NCBI RefSeq assembly: GCF_018603905.1
Contig: NZ_JAHFZZ010000006.1
Span: forward strand, 1-64,000
Length of the DNA: 64,000 nucleotides
Source: Nonomuraea sp. NEAU-A123
GTDB taxonomy: Bacteria; Actinomycetota; Actinomycetes; Streptosporangiales; Streptosporangiaceae
Direction: 5' to 3'
In this document: in pieces, positions 24,366 through 33,618 of the stretch
How positions within the stretch are numbered: position 1 is the first letter of the stretch
How the letters are laid out: each line of letters opens with the position of its first letter
The notes under the pieces: generated by a model
The model's database searches: none
Told to the model about the DNA's origin: nothing
Seen by the model: the letters and a program-made list of their open reading frames with translations, nothing else
Translations under genes and position numbers: made by a program

Positions 24366-25154
24366 ATGGACCGCTACACGGGCTACCAGCGTCTGGGCCT
24401 ACGCTGGGCATCGGACGGCGTACTGAAAGTGACCATTAACAATCCCGCTCGTGCCAATGCGCTGGACGCGGTGGGACACGCGGAGATCACCCGGATCTGG
24501 CGCGACGCCGAGGCCGACGAGCGGGTGCGCGCCGTCCTCGTTACCGGGGCCGGCCACACGTTCAGCGCCGGCGGCGACCTTGACTGGGTGCAAAGCCTGG
24601 CCAATGATCCACAAGCCCGGATCGCTGGACTGCGCGAGGCTCGGGAACTCGTGACCAACCTCATCGAGTTCACCAAACCAGTTGTTTCATCGGTCCGCGG
24701 GGCGGCGGTCGGAGCAGGACTCGTCGTGGCGCTGCTCGCCGACGTCTCCGTGGTCGCCAAGAACGCCCGACTGATCGACGGCCACACAAAACTGGGCGTC
24801 GCCGCCGGTGACCACGCGCCCCTCATCTGGCCCCTTCTTTGCGGACTGGCCAAGGCCAAGTACTACCTCCTCACCTGCGATTCGCTGGACGGCGCGGAAG
24901 CGGAGCGCATCGGCCTGGTCTCACTCGCGGTCGACGAGAGCGACGTCCTCGAAAAAGCCACCGACATCGCCACCCGACTCGCCGGCGGCGCCCCCACCGC
25001 CCTGCGCTGGACCAAACAAGCACTCAATTCCTGGCTTCGAGCCGCCACCCCGCACTTCGACGCTGCTCTCGCGCTTGAATTCCTCGGCTTCGCCGGCCCG
25101 GAGGCACGGGAAGGCATCGCAGCGCTCCGGGAGAAACGCCCTCCCGCGTTCTAG
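24366..25154 (+). CDS. Enoyl-CoA hydratase/isomerase
   Basis: A 262-residue crotonase-fold protein with a clear AAGGAG 6 bases before ATG 24366. Motifs VTGAGHTFSAGGDLDWVQSL and VSSVRGAAVGAGLVVALLAD match the CoA-binding/oxyanion pattern. At the usual Glu position the sequence is DGHTKLGVAAGDHA, lacking the acidic residue of hydratases, so it may be an isomerase, hydrolase or decarboxylase type. Transcribed divergently from the other crotonase and sharing the same operator. Confidence 0.88.
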   Translation: MDRYTGYQRLGLRWASDGVLKVTINNPARANALDAVGHAEITRIWRDAEADERVRAVLVTGAGHTFSAGGDLDWVQSLANDPQARIAGLREARELVTNLIEFTKPVVSSVRGAAVGAGLVVALLADVSVVAKNARLIDGHTKLGVAAGDHAPLIWPLLCGLAKAKYYLLTCDSLDGAEAERIGLVSLAVDESDVLEKATDIATRLAGGAPTALRWTKQALNSWLRAATPHFDAALALEFLGFAGPEAREGIAALREKRPPAF

Positions 25155-25700
25155 CCAGACGGTCGGTCGTCGTCTGAGGCGGGTCAAGTCGAGTCCTCGA
25201 GTGGGAACCGACATCGCCGCCAGCGCTTCTTCGAGCAGCCCTCACGGTGGACCGCGTCAAGGACGACTGGATCGTCGACGGCTCCCGCGACCACAGCTCT
25301 GACACAGTCGACGTCTACGTCGTTCCCGGCCCAGGTGCCGGGCACGCCCCTGACCCGCTGAAGGTCGCCGCTCCCCATTGGTACGACGACCTCACCAACT
25401 GAGAGTGGACCGGTAGACAGCGACCCGGCCCGGCCAAGCCCTATGTCGATCCTTGCGAGATTGATCCCGCCAGGCATCGACACCCACGGGCACCGCACCT
25501 CGAGCATCCGCATGGTGCCCACTGCACCGCTCCAGCGCCGCTACCGAGGGGGGCTATCCCTGATAACAAATCGCATCCATGAAGTCACTGTAAGGGCTCT
25601 TCGATCTTGAGGGGGAAGGGCCTCGGCGTGGCCTGGCATGCGAGAGCTCGTAACACTGGCTGTTGATCAATGGACAGTTAGTTGACGGGGGCCACGAGCT
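25155..25700. other. Intergenic, possible coding relic
   Basis: No intact gene. From 25247 to 25402 a plus-strand frame gives VDRVKDDWIVDGSRDHSSDT and on to HWYDDLTN and TGA. It looks protein-like but is only 51 codons and unrecognised. Near 25590 GGGCTCTTCGATCTTGAGGG could be the left end of the ISL3-type relic that follows. No matching right end was found. Confidence 0.35.
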
Positions 25701-25860
25701 GTGAACGACAGTACTTCGATCCTTTTCGGCATGCCGGAAATCACGGTCGTCAAGGTTGAACGCGTCGCCGGGAAACAAGAGCAGGCCGGCGGATCGTGCA
25801 TATCGAGCGGCCTGAGTGGTGGGCGGCCTGCACTCGGCGGTGACGACTGGGTATGACTGC
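25701..25860 (+). pseudogene. ISL3-like transposase N-terminal relic
   Basis: GTG 25701 begins VNDSTSILFGMPEITVVKVE, very like the start of actinomycete ISL3-family transposases. After a frame change near 25790 HIERPEWWAACTRR matches the segment just before their first zinc-finger-like cysteine. The remaining ~350 residues are absent. Confidence 0.5.
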
Positions 25861-26179
25861 CCGCGCTACGCGCGTTGTTCGCCGACAATCTCGTGTGGCC
25901 GGTGCGCCACTGGGGCCACCATGGCACCGCGGTCCACGGCGATCGATCCTGGCAGTCGTGCGAGCTGGTGGCCTTCCAACCGCACGACTCCGACCCGGCA
26001 AGTGCCGGAAGACGACCGCCTTCCACGGCGGCATCGACACTTCCAAGGCGTCGCCCAGATCTTCTCGCGTCGGCGGTCGGTTGCTGCCGCATGGGCTCGC
26101 GCGTCGGTCCGCAAGCCGAATCACGTTGGGTCCTGCGATTGGCTGGGCCGTGCTGAGCACCTGTACGTACGCTGGCGGC
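25861..26179. other. No gene seen
   Basis: About 320 bases. A plus-strand frame gives LFADNLVWPVRHWGHHGTAV and then DRSWQSCELVAFQPHDSDP. The composition is protein-like, but there is no start, no family I recognise and no continuation. It is probably another relic. Confidence 0.4.
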
Positions 26180-26524
26180 ATGAGCGCGCAACCGCATGAG
26201 TTCGCCCCCGACTGCCCTCCGCCGGAGAAGAATCTGCGCGCCATTCGTAGAGCGTTGGTCGTGCCGCAGGACCGAGATGGGTTCGACGCAGGCCTTGACG
26301 TCGTCTTGGCTGAGGTTCGCGCCAGTTTGGACCTCGGCCGGCTGAGCGAGTTCATCCATACCTGGTGGTTTGTCGCGGGTGATTCGATCAAGGACCCGCA
26401 GGGCCGCAGAGATCTCTACGAGCGGTCTGCCCGTGTTCAGGAACTGGCCGATGCCGACAAGCCGATCCCACGGGGCGACAAGACGTGGCGTCAACTGCTG
26501 GCTGAGCGCGGGGTCGAGCGGTAG
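26180..26524 (+). CDS. DUF6247-like protein, possible antitoxin
   Basis: A 114-residue acidic protein from ATG 26180. It has the pattern of DUF6247 proteins: CPPPEKNLRAIRRALVVPQD at ~14-33 and then FDAGLDVVLAEVRASLDLG leading into a Trp-rich segment (HTWWFVAG). These are usually encoded immediately before a small RelE-like protein, and here the next frame starts directly after the stop. No ribosome site is obvious. Function unknown. Confidence 0.65.
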   Translation: MSAQPHEFAPDCPPPEKNLRAIRRALVVPQDRDGFDAGLDVVLAEVRASLDLGRLSEFIHTWWFVAGDSIKDPQGRRDLYERSARVQELADADKPIPRGDKTWRQLLAERGVER

Positions 26525-26770
26525 GTGTATTCGATCGTTGAGCCCGATCCTGTCGCTCAAGAACAGATCGCGGCCCTTTCTGATGATGCTGTGCCCTGGG
26601 CTGGCGGACCACAGGCGCCTGGTAAGCCCGATGGCAACATGCGGGTCATGCCGTTCGGAGAGCGTGGGCTCGTGACCTGTTGGAACTCCAACGCGAGGTA
26701 TGCATCGCCCGCGTGCAGTCACGCAGCCGCAACCCCGTCGGGATCGCCATCTCCGGCGCAAACGTTCTGA
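26525..26770 (+). pseudogene. Broken small toxin-like partner
   Basis: GTG follows the previous TAG directly and encodes VYSIVEPDPVAQEQIAALSD. It then jumps to WAGGPQAPGKPDGNMRVMPF and GERGLVTCW. This is the pattern of small actinomycete RelE-like partners of DUF6247 proteins. An internal piece of about 15-20 residues is missing, and the expected LVTYLIxEDQRRV ending is replaced by out-of-frame sequence. I read it as a deleted and frameshifted remnant. Confidence 0.5.
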
Positions 26771-26796
26771 GGCGGTTGGGCGGAGCCGAACTGAAA

Positions 26797-26838
26797 CGGC
26801 CGGACGGACTTCCCTGTCGTAGGAAGACCGTCCGGCCG
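26797..26838. terminator. Strong inverted repeat, possible bidirectional terminator
   Basis: CGGCCGGACGG-A-CTTCC pairs with GGAAG-A-CCGTCCGGCCG around an 8-base loop, a 16-pair stem with one A/A mismatch. No T-run follows on either strand. It lies between two pseudogenes, so it may be a factor-independent stop of the actinomycete type, or an IS end. Confidence 0.45.
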
Positions 26839-26947
26839 TAGGAGCCGGATCAGGAGTAGCAGCAACAGAGCAGCGTAGGCCCGCGCAGCAGTCCATCAGC
26901 ACTTACCGTCACATTCGCGCTGCTCCCAGGGTTGCGACGAAGCGGGC

Positions 26948-28906
26948 TCAGCGGACGATCCGATAGGCCCGGATCACCGTCTGTTCCACGGTGTTGCCCG
27001 AGGTGTCGGTCGACCGCGCGCGCAGCGACACGAAGCCGTCCGACGACGGGTGCCGCAGGAAGAGCGTGCTGTTCCCGCCCGAGCCCACCAGGTTCGCCGC
27101 CTGCCAGGTGGCGCCGTCGTCGTAGGACACCTCGACCGAAAGCTTGCGGACCGAACCGGCCGACGACCCCGGCTGCGCTTGTACGGTCAGAGGTACGGTG
27201 AACAGCCTGCCCGCCGGTGCCGTGTTGTTCTGGTCCAGGTCGGGGGCGAACCGGACCACCGACAGTGGCAGTGCCGTCGTCCGGCCGTCCTCGCCCGCGG
27301 CGGAGCGGAAGGTCCACGCGACCGAGGTGCGGGTGGACAGCGGGAAGGCGTTGCCGCGTTCGGTCTCGGCCACCAGCCGGTAGGCCGCGTCTGCGGGCGG
27401 CACCTCGATGTGTCCGAACAGGGCCGGCAGGTCGGTCAGGAGCCGCCCGTCCCGGTAGAGGGCGACGTGTGACTTCGTCACCGAGGAGTATCCGCCGTGC
27501 CCGGCCCCGTCGCCGTGGAAGGACGGCTGCCAGACGTTGATCACGTTTCCCGTGCGGGTGAAGACGGGTTCGTCCTTGCCGGTGACGAGGGATGGCCCGA
27601 AGACCCCCCGGTTCCACTTCTCGTCATAAGTGCGCCCCGCCTCGTACCGGGTCGCGGACGAGTCCAGGACCGCCCCGCTGTCGGAACCGGACTCCATGAG
27701 CACGCTCTTCCAGCGGATTCCACCGTCGGTGTTGACGTACTCCGTATGCGTGAACGGCGGATGGAAATCCGTCAGGAACATGTTGATGTAGAACCAGTCG
27801 TCGGCAAGCCACGCACCGCTCCCCGCCTCGTCGAACGCGCCGACCTGATGCACGGCGTAGTCCCTTCGGATCGTCGCAAGGTCCTTCCGCTCGACCGTCC
27901 TGGTGAAGCCCGCCGGCAGGCCGCCGGGGAAGAACCACGCCAGCCTGTAGGCGGACGGGCTGCCGTCCAGGTCGCCACCCGGCGCGGGCGTGAGCCACTG
28001 GCCCCCGACCTTGGTCGTCAGGTCGTATTTCCGTGCCGGGCCGAGCTGCGCGACCAACTGCCGGTCGAAAGAAGCGGCGCTGAAGCCGTTGAAGAACTTC
28101 ATGCCGTCGAGGAACCTGCCGCCGTACGTCACCTCGCTCAGCATGGAGATCGCGGAAGCGTCGGGTACGCCGACGGACACCGGGCGGCCCAGGCGCGTGT
28201 CCAGCACCATGGTCTGTGAGGAGTTCAGTTCCAGGCCCGGGTGGACGAGCATGATGGTCCCCTGGTCGTCGACGGTCCTGCTGTCGATCACGTACTTCCC
28301 CTTGGGGAGCCGGAGGGTGATCGTGCTGTCGCCGCTCTCGATGTCCAGGGGATAGGCGTCCTTGAAGTTCACGTCGGTCCTCAGGACGGATGTGAGGTCG
28401 CCGGGTGATGGCTTGCCCGAACGGTCGAGGTGCTCCAGCGTCAGGTCGTAGCTCTCCACCTCCTTCTCGACCCCCAGCGGTGTGCTGACAGCCACTGCCC
28501 CGTCCACGGTCGCCTGGAGGTAGCCGCCGATGACTCCGTCCGGGATGTTCCCGCGGGTGTCGGCGGTGACCGATGCTTCGACCTCGCTGCCCGCCGGTAC
28601 GGTCACCGTGTCCGGCGTCACCGAGAACATCGACGCGGGCAGTGCCTTGCCGCCGGCGTCGATCGCCTGCGCCGTGAGCCGGAGCGTCACCGGAGCGGAA
28701 CCGGTGTTGCGGTAGGTCATCTTCCGGGTGATCGGCTGGTCGTCGGTGTGCGGCCACGCCTGGCGGCCGAAACTCAGCCCGCCCGGTTCGGCCGTGACCG
28801 ACTGGGAGACCGCGCGGGCCACGTCGACCCGGCCCGCGCCTTGGGCGAAGACGCCGGCCGCCGGGTTGGGCCGCGCGCTCGCCATCAGCACCGCTTTCAG
28901 CTGTCT
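26948..28906 (-). pseudogene. Secreted subtilase (S8), catalytic domain lost
   Basis: About 650 residues match only the region after the catalytic domain of large actinomycete subtilases. It begins at QLKAVLMASARPNPAAGVFA then QGAGRVDVARAVSQS, which normally follows the catalytic SMATPHVAG segment. An Ig-like/Fn3-like domain (PVTLRLTAQAIDAGGK) and a long beta-rich C-terminal part follow, with FGPSLVTGKDEPVF and a final SYDDGATWQ domain. The signal peptide, Asp and His motifs and Ser are missing. The 5' break coincides with an IS5-like transposase end at 28909. Confidence 0.85.
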
Positions 28907-28908
28907 GA

Positions 28909-29076
28909 ATGGTCGTATCGCGTAAGGGGGAGAAGGCGCCGATCCAGGCGAGCCGGCGCGGGCACGTCGAACGGACCCACGCCTGGCAGAACGCCTTTCA
29001 CCGCCTCGCCCGCGGCTACGAGCGCCGGACCACCGTCATCGATGCCTTCTTCGACCTCTCCGACACCTTCCGGTGT
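28909..29076 (+). pseudogene. IS5-family transposase C-terminal relic
   Basis: The plus strand encodes VVSRKGEKAPIQASRRGHVE then RTHAWQNAFHRLARGYERRT and TVIDAFFDLSDTF. This is the VERTHAWxNxFxRLxxxYERR end of the DDE domain of IS5-type transposases, with its catalytic Glu. The first two thirds and the right end are gone. It abuts the truncated subtilase back to back, pointing to an IS-mediated deletion. Confidence 0.8.
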
Positions 29077-29180
29077 GGCAGGGCTCTGACGCCGCTGTTG
29101 TTACCGGAAAGTCACTATGCATTGTGGGGATTTGGAGCCCATTGGCGCACCCCCGACGGGCACTGAGTCCAGGCTGCTCC

Positions 29181-30383
29181 TTACCGTGGGGTGGTGGATG
29201 CGAGGACCGGGCGCACGGCGATGGATTGGCTCCGCGGGCTCTCCCCACCCGTAAGGAACGGTGATTCCGGGGCCTCCTTCAGCGTGCCGCCGGATCCGAT
29301 CTCGAACGCGGACACCTCGTTGGTGTCCCGGATGGCGGCGAAGACGTCCCGGCCGTCCGGTGTGATCGCGACCGCCGCGACCTCGGCGTGGTCGGGAGTG
29401 GGGGCGGGGGAGTCGGCGGTCGGCCGGAGCGAGCCGTCCGCGAGGATCGTGAAGCCGAGCAGACCGCCGGGGGGCGAGTCGGTGTCGGAGTCGTTGCCGG
29501 CGACGTACAGGTGCTGCCCGTCGGGCGTGACCTTGAGACCGACCGGGAATTCGGCTGCGGGGAACGGCGATCCGGGCACGGGGGTCAGCGAGCCGTCCGC
29601 GCCGCGCCGGAACCCCCACACGTTCTGCGGCTCCACCGAGGTCACATACACGAAGGCGCCGTCCGGGCTGATCGCGATCCCGTAGTTGGCCGGCCCGACC
29701 TTCGCCACGTCCTGCGCGGGTCCGAGCGTGCCGTCGAAGCGTACGGCGAATCTGGTGATGACCCGCGGCGGGCTGTCTTCGGTCTCGTCCGCATCGGCGT
29801 ACGACAGGTAGAGGAAGCGGCCGTCGGGGGACAGCACCGTCTGCTTGGGATGGTCCGAGGTGGTCTTGAAGTCGCCGAGTTTGGTGGGCGTCCCGTCCAG
29901 GCCGATCCGGTACGCCGAGATCGTCGCGTCGGCGGTGTTGGTCACGTACAGGGTGCGGCCGTTCGGGGAGATGGTCGCTCCCCACGGCTCGTCGCCGGTC
30001 TTGACGATCCGCGGGTTCGGCTGGAGCGCGCCCTGCGCCCCCACCCGGAACACCGAAAGTGTGTCGGAGTCGCTGTTGACGACGTACGCGGTGGCCCCGT
30101 CCGGGGTGAGGGCGATGCCCCGGGGGGTCTCGCCGCCGGTGGACACGGGCTTGTCGAGGAGCTTGAGGGTGGCCCGCGGGCCGATCGCCAGGGAGGAGAC
30201 GTTGCCGGAGCCCGCGTTCGTGACGTAGACCACGCCGCCGGACGGTGGCAAGACTGGTCCCGCGACGGCCTGGGCCGGGGCAGGGAATGGGACGGCGAGC
30301 AGCGCGGCGGCCAGGACGGCACCGCCCACTCGCGTGGACAACCGGATGGACACGGATGACACGACTGACTCCTCATCATTCAT
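29181..30383 (-). CDS. Secreted YVTN/lactonase-type beta-propeller
   Basis: A 400-residue exported protein. An N-terminal signal (about residues 17-40, VGGAVLAAALLAVPFPAPAQ ending AVA) precedes roughly seven beta-propeller blades. Each blade has a D-G-x-x-x-Y/V strand such as LTPDGATAYVVNSDSDTLSV, ISPNGRTLYVTNTADATISA and VTPDGQHLYVAGNDSD. This is the lactonase/YVTN family; 6-phosphogluconolactonase activity is not implied in secreted members. It is alone on this strand, with the sigma factor gene ending about 130 bases away. Confidence 0.88.
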   Translation of the reverse strand: MNDEESVVSSVSIRLSTRVGGAVLAAALLAVPFPAPAQAVAGPVLPPSGGVVYVTNAGSGNVSSLAIGPRATLKLLDKPVSTGGETPRGIALTPDGATAYVVNSDSDTLSVFRVGAQGALQPNPRIVKTGDEPWGATISPNGRTLYVTNTADATISAYRIGLDGTPTKLGDFKTTSDHPKQTVLSPDGRFLYLSYADADETEDSPPRVITRFAVRFDGTLGPAQDVAKVGPANYGIAISPDGAFVYVTSVEPQNVWGFRRGADGSLTPVPGSPFPAAEFPVGLKVTPDGQHLYVAGNDSDTDSPPGGLLGFTILADGSLRPTADSPAPTPDHAEVAAVAITPDGRDVFAAIRDTNEVSAFEIGSGGTLKEAPESPFLTGGESPRSQSIAVRPVLASTTPR

Positions 30384-30511
30384 GGAACTTCATCGATGGG
30401 CCTACACCCGATAGGCGTGCCATCCCGTTCCATCTGTCCCGTTCCGTCTATTGGCGGGCGAATGAGGTCATCTGGTGGCGTTGGATTTCGCTTGGGCTTC
30501 GTGAGGGTGGC

Positions 30512-31390
30512 TCACGCAGAGTCCGGCAGGCGCATCGATGCGAGCTTGGCGGGATCGGCCACGATCGCGATGGCGGTGATCCGGCCGTCGGCGACCGTGA
30601 ACGAGATGATGGAGAGTGGGGTTCCGTCCTCGCGCCAGGAGACGTACCCGGGAAGGCCGTTGACGAGCACCGCCTGATGTCGTGCGACTTGGCCGGAGAC
30701 CATCCGCGCGCCGGCGGCGACTTCGGTGGCGCCGAGGGTGACGACCACCCCAGCGGGGGTGTCGACGGTCAGTCTCACGTCCGGGTCGAGCACGCGCAGC
30801 AGTGCTTCGAAATCGCCGCCCAGGGTTGCCGCGCGGAAGGCTTGGATGACCTCTCGTTGTTCTCGTCCGACGACCGTCGGCCGTTCGGTCGCCTGTACCT
30901 TCTTGCGGGCGCGGCTGGCGATCATCTTGGTGGCGTCGGCGGACTTGCCGAGGATCTGGCCGATCTCGGCGAACGGCACCGCGAACAGGTCGTGCAGCAC
31001 GAACGCCAGCCGCTCACTCGGCCCGAGCGAGTCCAGGACGACGAGCAGCGCGAGCCCCACCGAGTCGGCGAGCGCCACGTGCTCTTCGGGTTCAGCGCCG
31101 TCGTCGACCGTTACCAAGAGCTCAGGAAGTCCGTCGCCGTAGGACGCCTCGGGGCGGGTCTGGCGTGAGCGCAGGACATCCAGGCTGATCCTGCCGACCA
31201 CCGTGGTCAGCCAGCCCGCCAGGTTGTCGATGGTCGTCGAGTCCTGGCGGGCGAGGCGCATCCAGGCCTCCTGGACTACGTCCTCGGCGTCGGCGTGCGA
31301 TCCGAGCACGCGGTAGGCGACGGCGCGCAGCCGGTCGCGCTGGGCCTCGAACGCCTCGGCCACCAGGTCTGTCCGGCTGGTGTCGGTCAT
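30512..31390 (-). CDS. ECF41-type sigma factor (SigJ-like)
   Basis: A 292-residue extracytoplasmic-function sigma factor. Sigma-2 region: RLRAVAYRVLGSHADAEDVV with WMRLAR; sigma-4 region: LDSLGPSERLAFVLHDLFAV and SADATKMIASRARKKVQ. The C-terminal ~110 residues form a SnoaL/NTF2-like domain, as in ECF41 proteins, where this extension regulates activity in place of an anti-sigma. ECF41 genes usually sit beside a COE/DoxX or oxidoreductase gene. Here the neighbour upstream is a VOC protein 61 bases away on the same strand. Confidence 0.93.
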   Translation of the reverse strand: MTDTSRTDLVAEAFEAQRDRLRAVAYRVLGSHADAEDVVQEAWMRLARQDSTTIDNLAGWLTTVVGRISLDVLRSRQTRPEASYGDGLPELLVTVDDGAEPEEHVALADSVGLALLVVLDSLGPSERLAFVLHDLFAVPFAEIGQILGKSADATKMIASRARKKVQATERPTVVGREQREVIQAFRAATLGGDFEALLRVLDPDVRLTVDTPAGVVVTLGATEVAAGARMVSGQVARHQAVLVNGLPGYVSWREDGTPLSIISFTVADGRITAIAIVADPAKLASMRLPDSA

Positions 31391-31451
31391 CTTGTCATCG
31401 TCCTCGGATCTGCTTGCTCATGGGTTATGACGGGCCCGGATCGTCGCGCGG

Positions 31452-31859
31452 TCAGCCGTCGGCATGGTTTCGGCGGCGCTGTTGGCGGAGCGAGATCCGG
31501 TTGCCGTCCGGATCCACTGCCTCGATGCGCACGCCGAACGGGTAGTCCTCCGGTTCGGGCCGATCGAATGTCACGCCTCGTTGGCGAAGCACCTCGAAGT
31601 CCTTCCTCAGGTCGTCCGACTCGAGGAAGAGCGGACCGGGGTCGACGCCCGGCCGCTTCTCGATCGGCTGCCCCGCGGCCGGCTCATGCGCCCAGAGGAC
31701 GATCTCGACCGGACCGCCGGCAACGCCCACGGTGAGGAAGCGTCCTTCCGGCCCCGGGTAGTCGATGCGCTTCTCCAGGCCGAGCCCTTCGGTGTAGAAC
31801 TTCAGCGCGCGGTCCTGATCGGTGACATAGACCGTCACGTACATGATGTTCGTCAGCAC
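31452..31859 (-). CDS. VOC (glyoxalase/bleomycin-resistance fold) protein
   Basis: A 135-residue two-repeat betaalphabeta protein. GTG 31859 has GGGAG 7 bases before it. MYVTVYVTDQDRALKFYTEG opens repeat 1, and the second half ends with FGVRIEAVDPDGNRISLRQQ. The metal-ligand pattern is incomplete, so activity is unclear; such proteins range from dioxygenases to antibiotic-binding proteins. It is upstream of the ECF41 sigma gene and could be its co-transcribed partner. Confidence 0.88.
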   Translation of the reverse strand: MLTNIMYVTVYVTDQDRALKFYTEGLGLEKRIDYPGPEGRFLTVGVAGGPVEIVLWAHEPAAGQPIEKRPGVDPGPLFLESDDLRKDFEVLRQRGVTFDRPEPEDYPFGVRIEAVDPDGNRISLRQQRRRNHADG

Positions 31860-32090
31860 CCTGGTCTCCCATCTGTTTGTTGGTCCGACGACTGGTGGCA
31901 TACGCGGTCGTCGCCTGTATGACGGGCGCCGGCGCCTGAAGGTAACGCATCCGCCTGAGGGCTTCGAAGAGCGCCGGCCTGCCTGAAGACAGCCGCGTAC
32001 CGGCAGGCCCGTCAGCCGGGCTTGGGCCGGTCGAGCCTGGTTGGGGTGCGCCCCATGGATCATGTGCCCTGTGCTGACATAATTTGTCCG

Positions 32091-32618
32091 GTGCGTTTGT
32101 GGACGGTCCAGCATCGAATGGTTCTCGAGTCGCTGGAGGACAGCGGTGAATTAGTTGGGGACTGGGCCAGGGTGCTGAGCCACTCATATCGTCCTGCTTA
32201 CGAGGAAATGGTGGCGGAGATGGCGCGGCGCGGCATCGGCTGCGCGGGCCGACCGCCGCTGTGGGCATGGGCTGGACCCGATACCCGCGATGACCGGGTG
32301 GCGTTGACAGCGGAACTGCTCCTTAATCCTGATGGTCCGGAGGAGTACGACCGCTATGTCGTCCTGGACCTGGATGTGCCCGACGAGTTCGTAGTGCTCA
32401 GCTCATATGGGCGATGGAACAACTTCCTGGAAGCGATCTTCATGAGCGAGAGTTCACCGAGCATGGACTGGTCGATCGACCAGGACGAGTTCGATGAACC
32501 GGCCTATGGGCGTATCCAGGCATGCCTTCCGCGCGTGGCAGGCCCGTGGGTGCTGAGCGTCCGGCCATTGGAGCCGTCGTCGTTGGATGAGCCCGAGGAA
32601 ACGCCGATGCATCGTTGA
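32091..32618 (+). CDS. DUF3841-like protein
   Basis: A 175-residue protein from GTG 32091, where the family opening VRLWTVQHRMVLESL appears; the frame upstream is out of family. AYEEMVAEMARRGIGCAGRP then PLWAWAG and the middle LDLDVPDEFVVLSSYGRWNN fit DUF3841, whose role is unknown. Trp-rich and acidic, no membrane segments. No clear Shine-Dalgarno. Confidence 0.72.
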   Translation: MRLWTVQHRMVLESLEDSGELVGDWARVLSHSYRPAYEEMVAEMARRGIGCAGRPPLWAWAGPDTRDDRVALTAELLLNPDGPEEYDRYVVLDLDVPDEFVVLSSYGRWNNFLEAIFMSESSPSMDWSIDQDEFDEPAYGRIQACLPRVAGPWVLSVRPLEPSSLDEPEETPMHR

Positions 32619-33137
32619 ATGACCACCCGGGTGAAGTGGATTCCTGTTCCAGGGAGTGTTGGTGCACACCGGGTCACGCGCGGCGGGCAGCCCGCCGCAA
32701 CGGCCCCGGCACCTTCCGGCGCGACCAGCGGCGGAAGGTCCGCAGGAGGAACGCCAGGTCCGCCTGACCGTCCAGCGCATCCTGGCCAACCACATGCGCC
32801 ACCCCGTTACATGCGGTCCCGGCACTGGTGGCAACAATGCTCCACCAACGCCAACTCCCGCTACTGGACTGTTGGGCGAACCGGCAGTGCGAACTCGTCG
32901 CCGGGTGAACCGAAGCGGAGGTCGACGCCTGACCATGTAGCCGTTCGGCCGATCGGATCGGTCTTTCGGTCGATGATCAAGCTCGAGCGGGCACGAAGAA
33001 TGCTGCCCCGTGAACCGATTCCCGATGATTCTTGCCGTGGCGTCCGCCTCAGCGGTCAGGTGGCCTATTGCGAGTGCGTCCGGTGCGCTGCCCTGCCTGC
33101 CTATCCCGCTCCCCATCATCGGTGCGATCATGGGCGT
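32619..33137. other. No gene seen
   Basis: About 520 bases without a convincing gene. Long frames on both strands here are Pro/Arg/Gly-rich as expected from noncoding GC-rich DNA. They carry no motif, and the plus-strand frame merely runs into the PNPOx gene. It is probably an untranslated spacer with old debris. Confidence 0.5.
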
Positions 33138-33593
33138 ATGACGGCGTGGCATGAGGTCGAACGGGCAGAGCCGGAGTTCGCGCAGCGCGTGCGGGCGTTG
33201 TTCGACGCTCACAGGCACAAGACCATTGCCACCTTGCGCGCCGACGGGTCGCCGCGGATCTCCGGGATCGAGACGGTCTTCGAGGGCGGCGAGCTGGTCT
33301 TCGGCTCGATGCTGAACGCGCGCAAGGGCGCGGATCTCCGTCGCGAACCGCGTTTCGCCCTGCACAGCGCCACGGTCGACCCGGTCGAGGGTTCCGAGGC
33401 GCAGTGGCCGGGCGAGGCGAAGATCTCCGGTCGGGCGATCGCCGCCGGACCGATCACCGAGGGATCGGACGGCGACCGCTTCCACGCCGACATCACCGAG
33501 GTCGTGCACACCCACCTCAACGACGAGGCCACGATGCTCGTCGTCGAGTGGTGGACGCCTGCACACGGGCTGCGAAAGGTCGAGCGCGAGTAA
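33138..33593 (+). CDS. Pyridoxamine 5'-phosphate oxidase-fold protein
   Basis: A 151-residue split-barrel flavin/F420-type protein from ATG 33138. The family start RVRALFDAHRHKTIATLRAD is followed by GSPRISGIETVFEGGELVFG. MLNARKGADLRREPRFALHS contains the cofactor-binding Arg/Lys pattern. Members reduce or bind FMN, F420 or heme; the window also carries cofC for F420, but the cofactor here is undetermined. Monocistronic. Confidence 0.88.
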   Translation: MTAWHEVERAEPEFAQRVRALFDAHRHKTIATLRADGSPRISGIETVFEGGELVFGSMLNARKGADLRREPRFALHSATVDPVEGSEAQWPGEAKISGRAIAAGPITEGSDGDRFHADITEVVHTHLNDEATMLVVEWWTPAHGLRKVERE

Positions 33594-33618
33594 CCCCATG
33601 AGGTCTATGGCGGTGCCT

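Noticed and set aside
25667..26902. 411-codon minus-strand frame across the DUF6247 region
   Set aside because: No recognisable fold, Arg/Pro-rich, and the plus strand here has the better-supported genes and relics.
32454..33599. 381-codon minus-strand frame opposite DUF3841 and PNPOx
   Set aside because: Spans two plus-strand genes and the spacer between them, with no motif.
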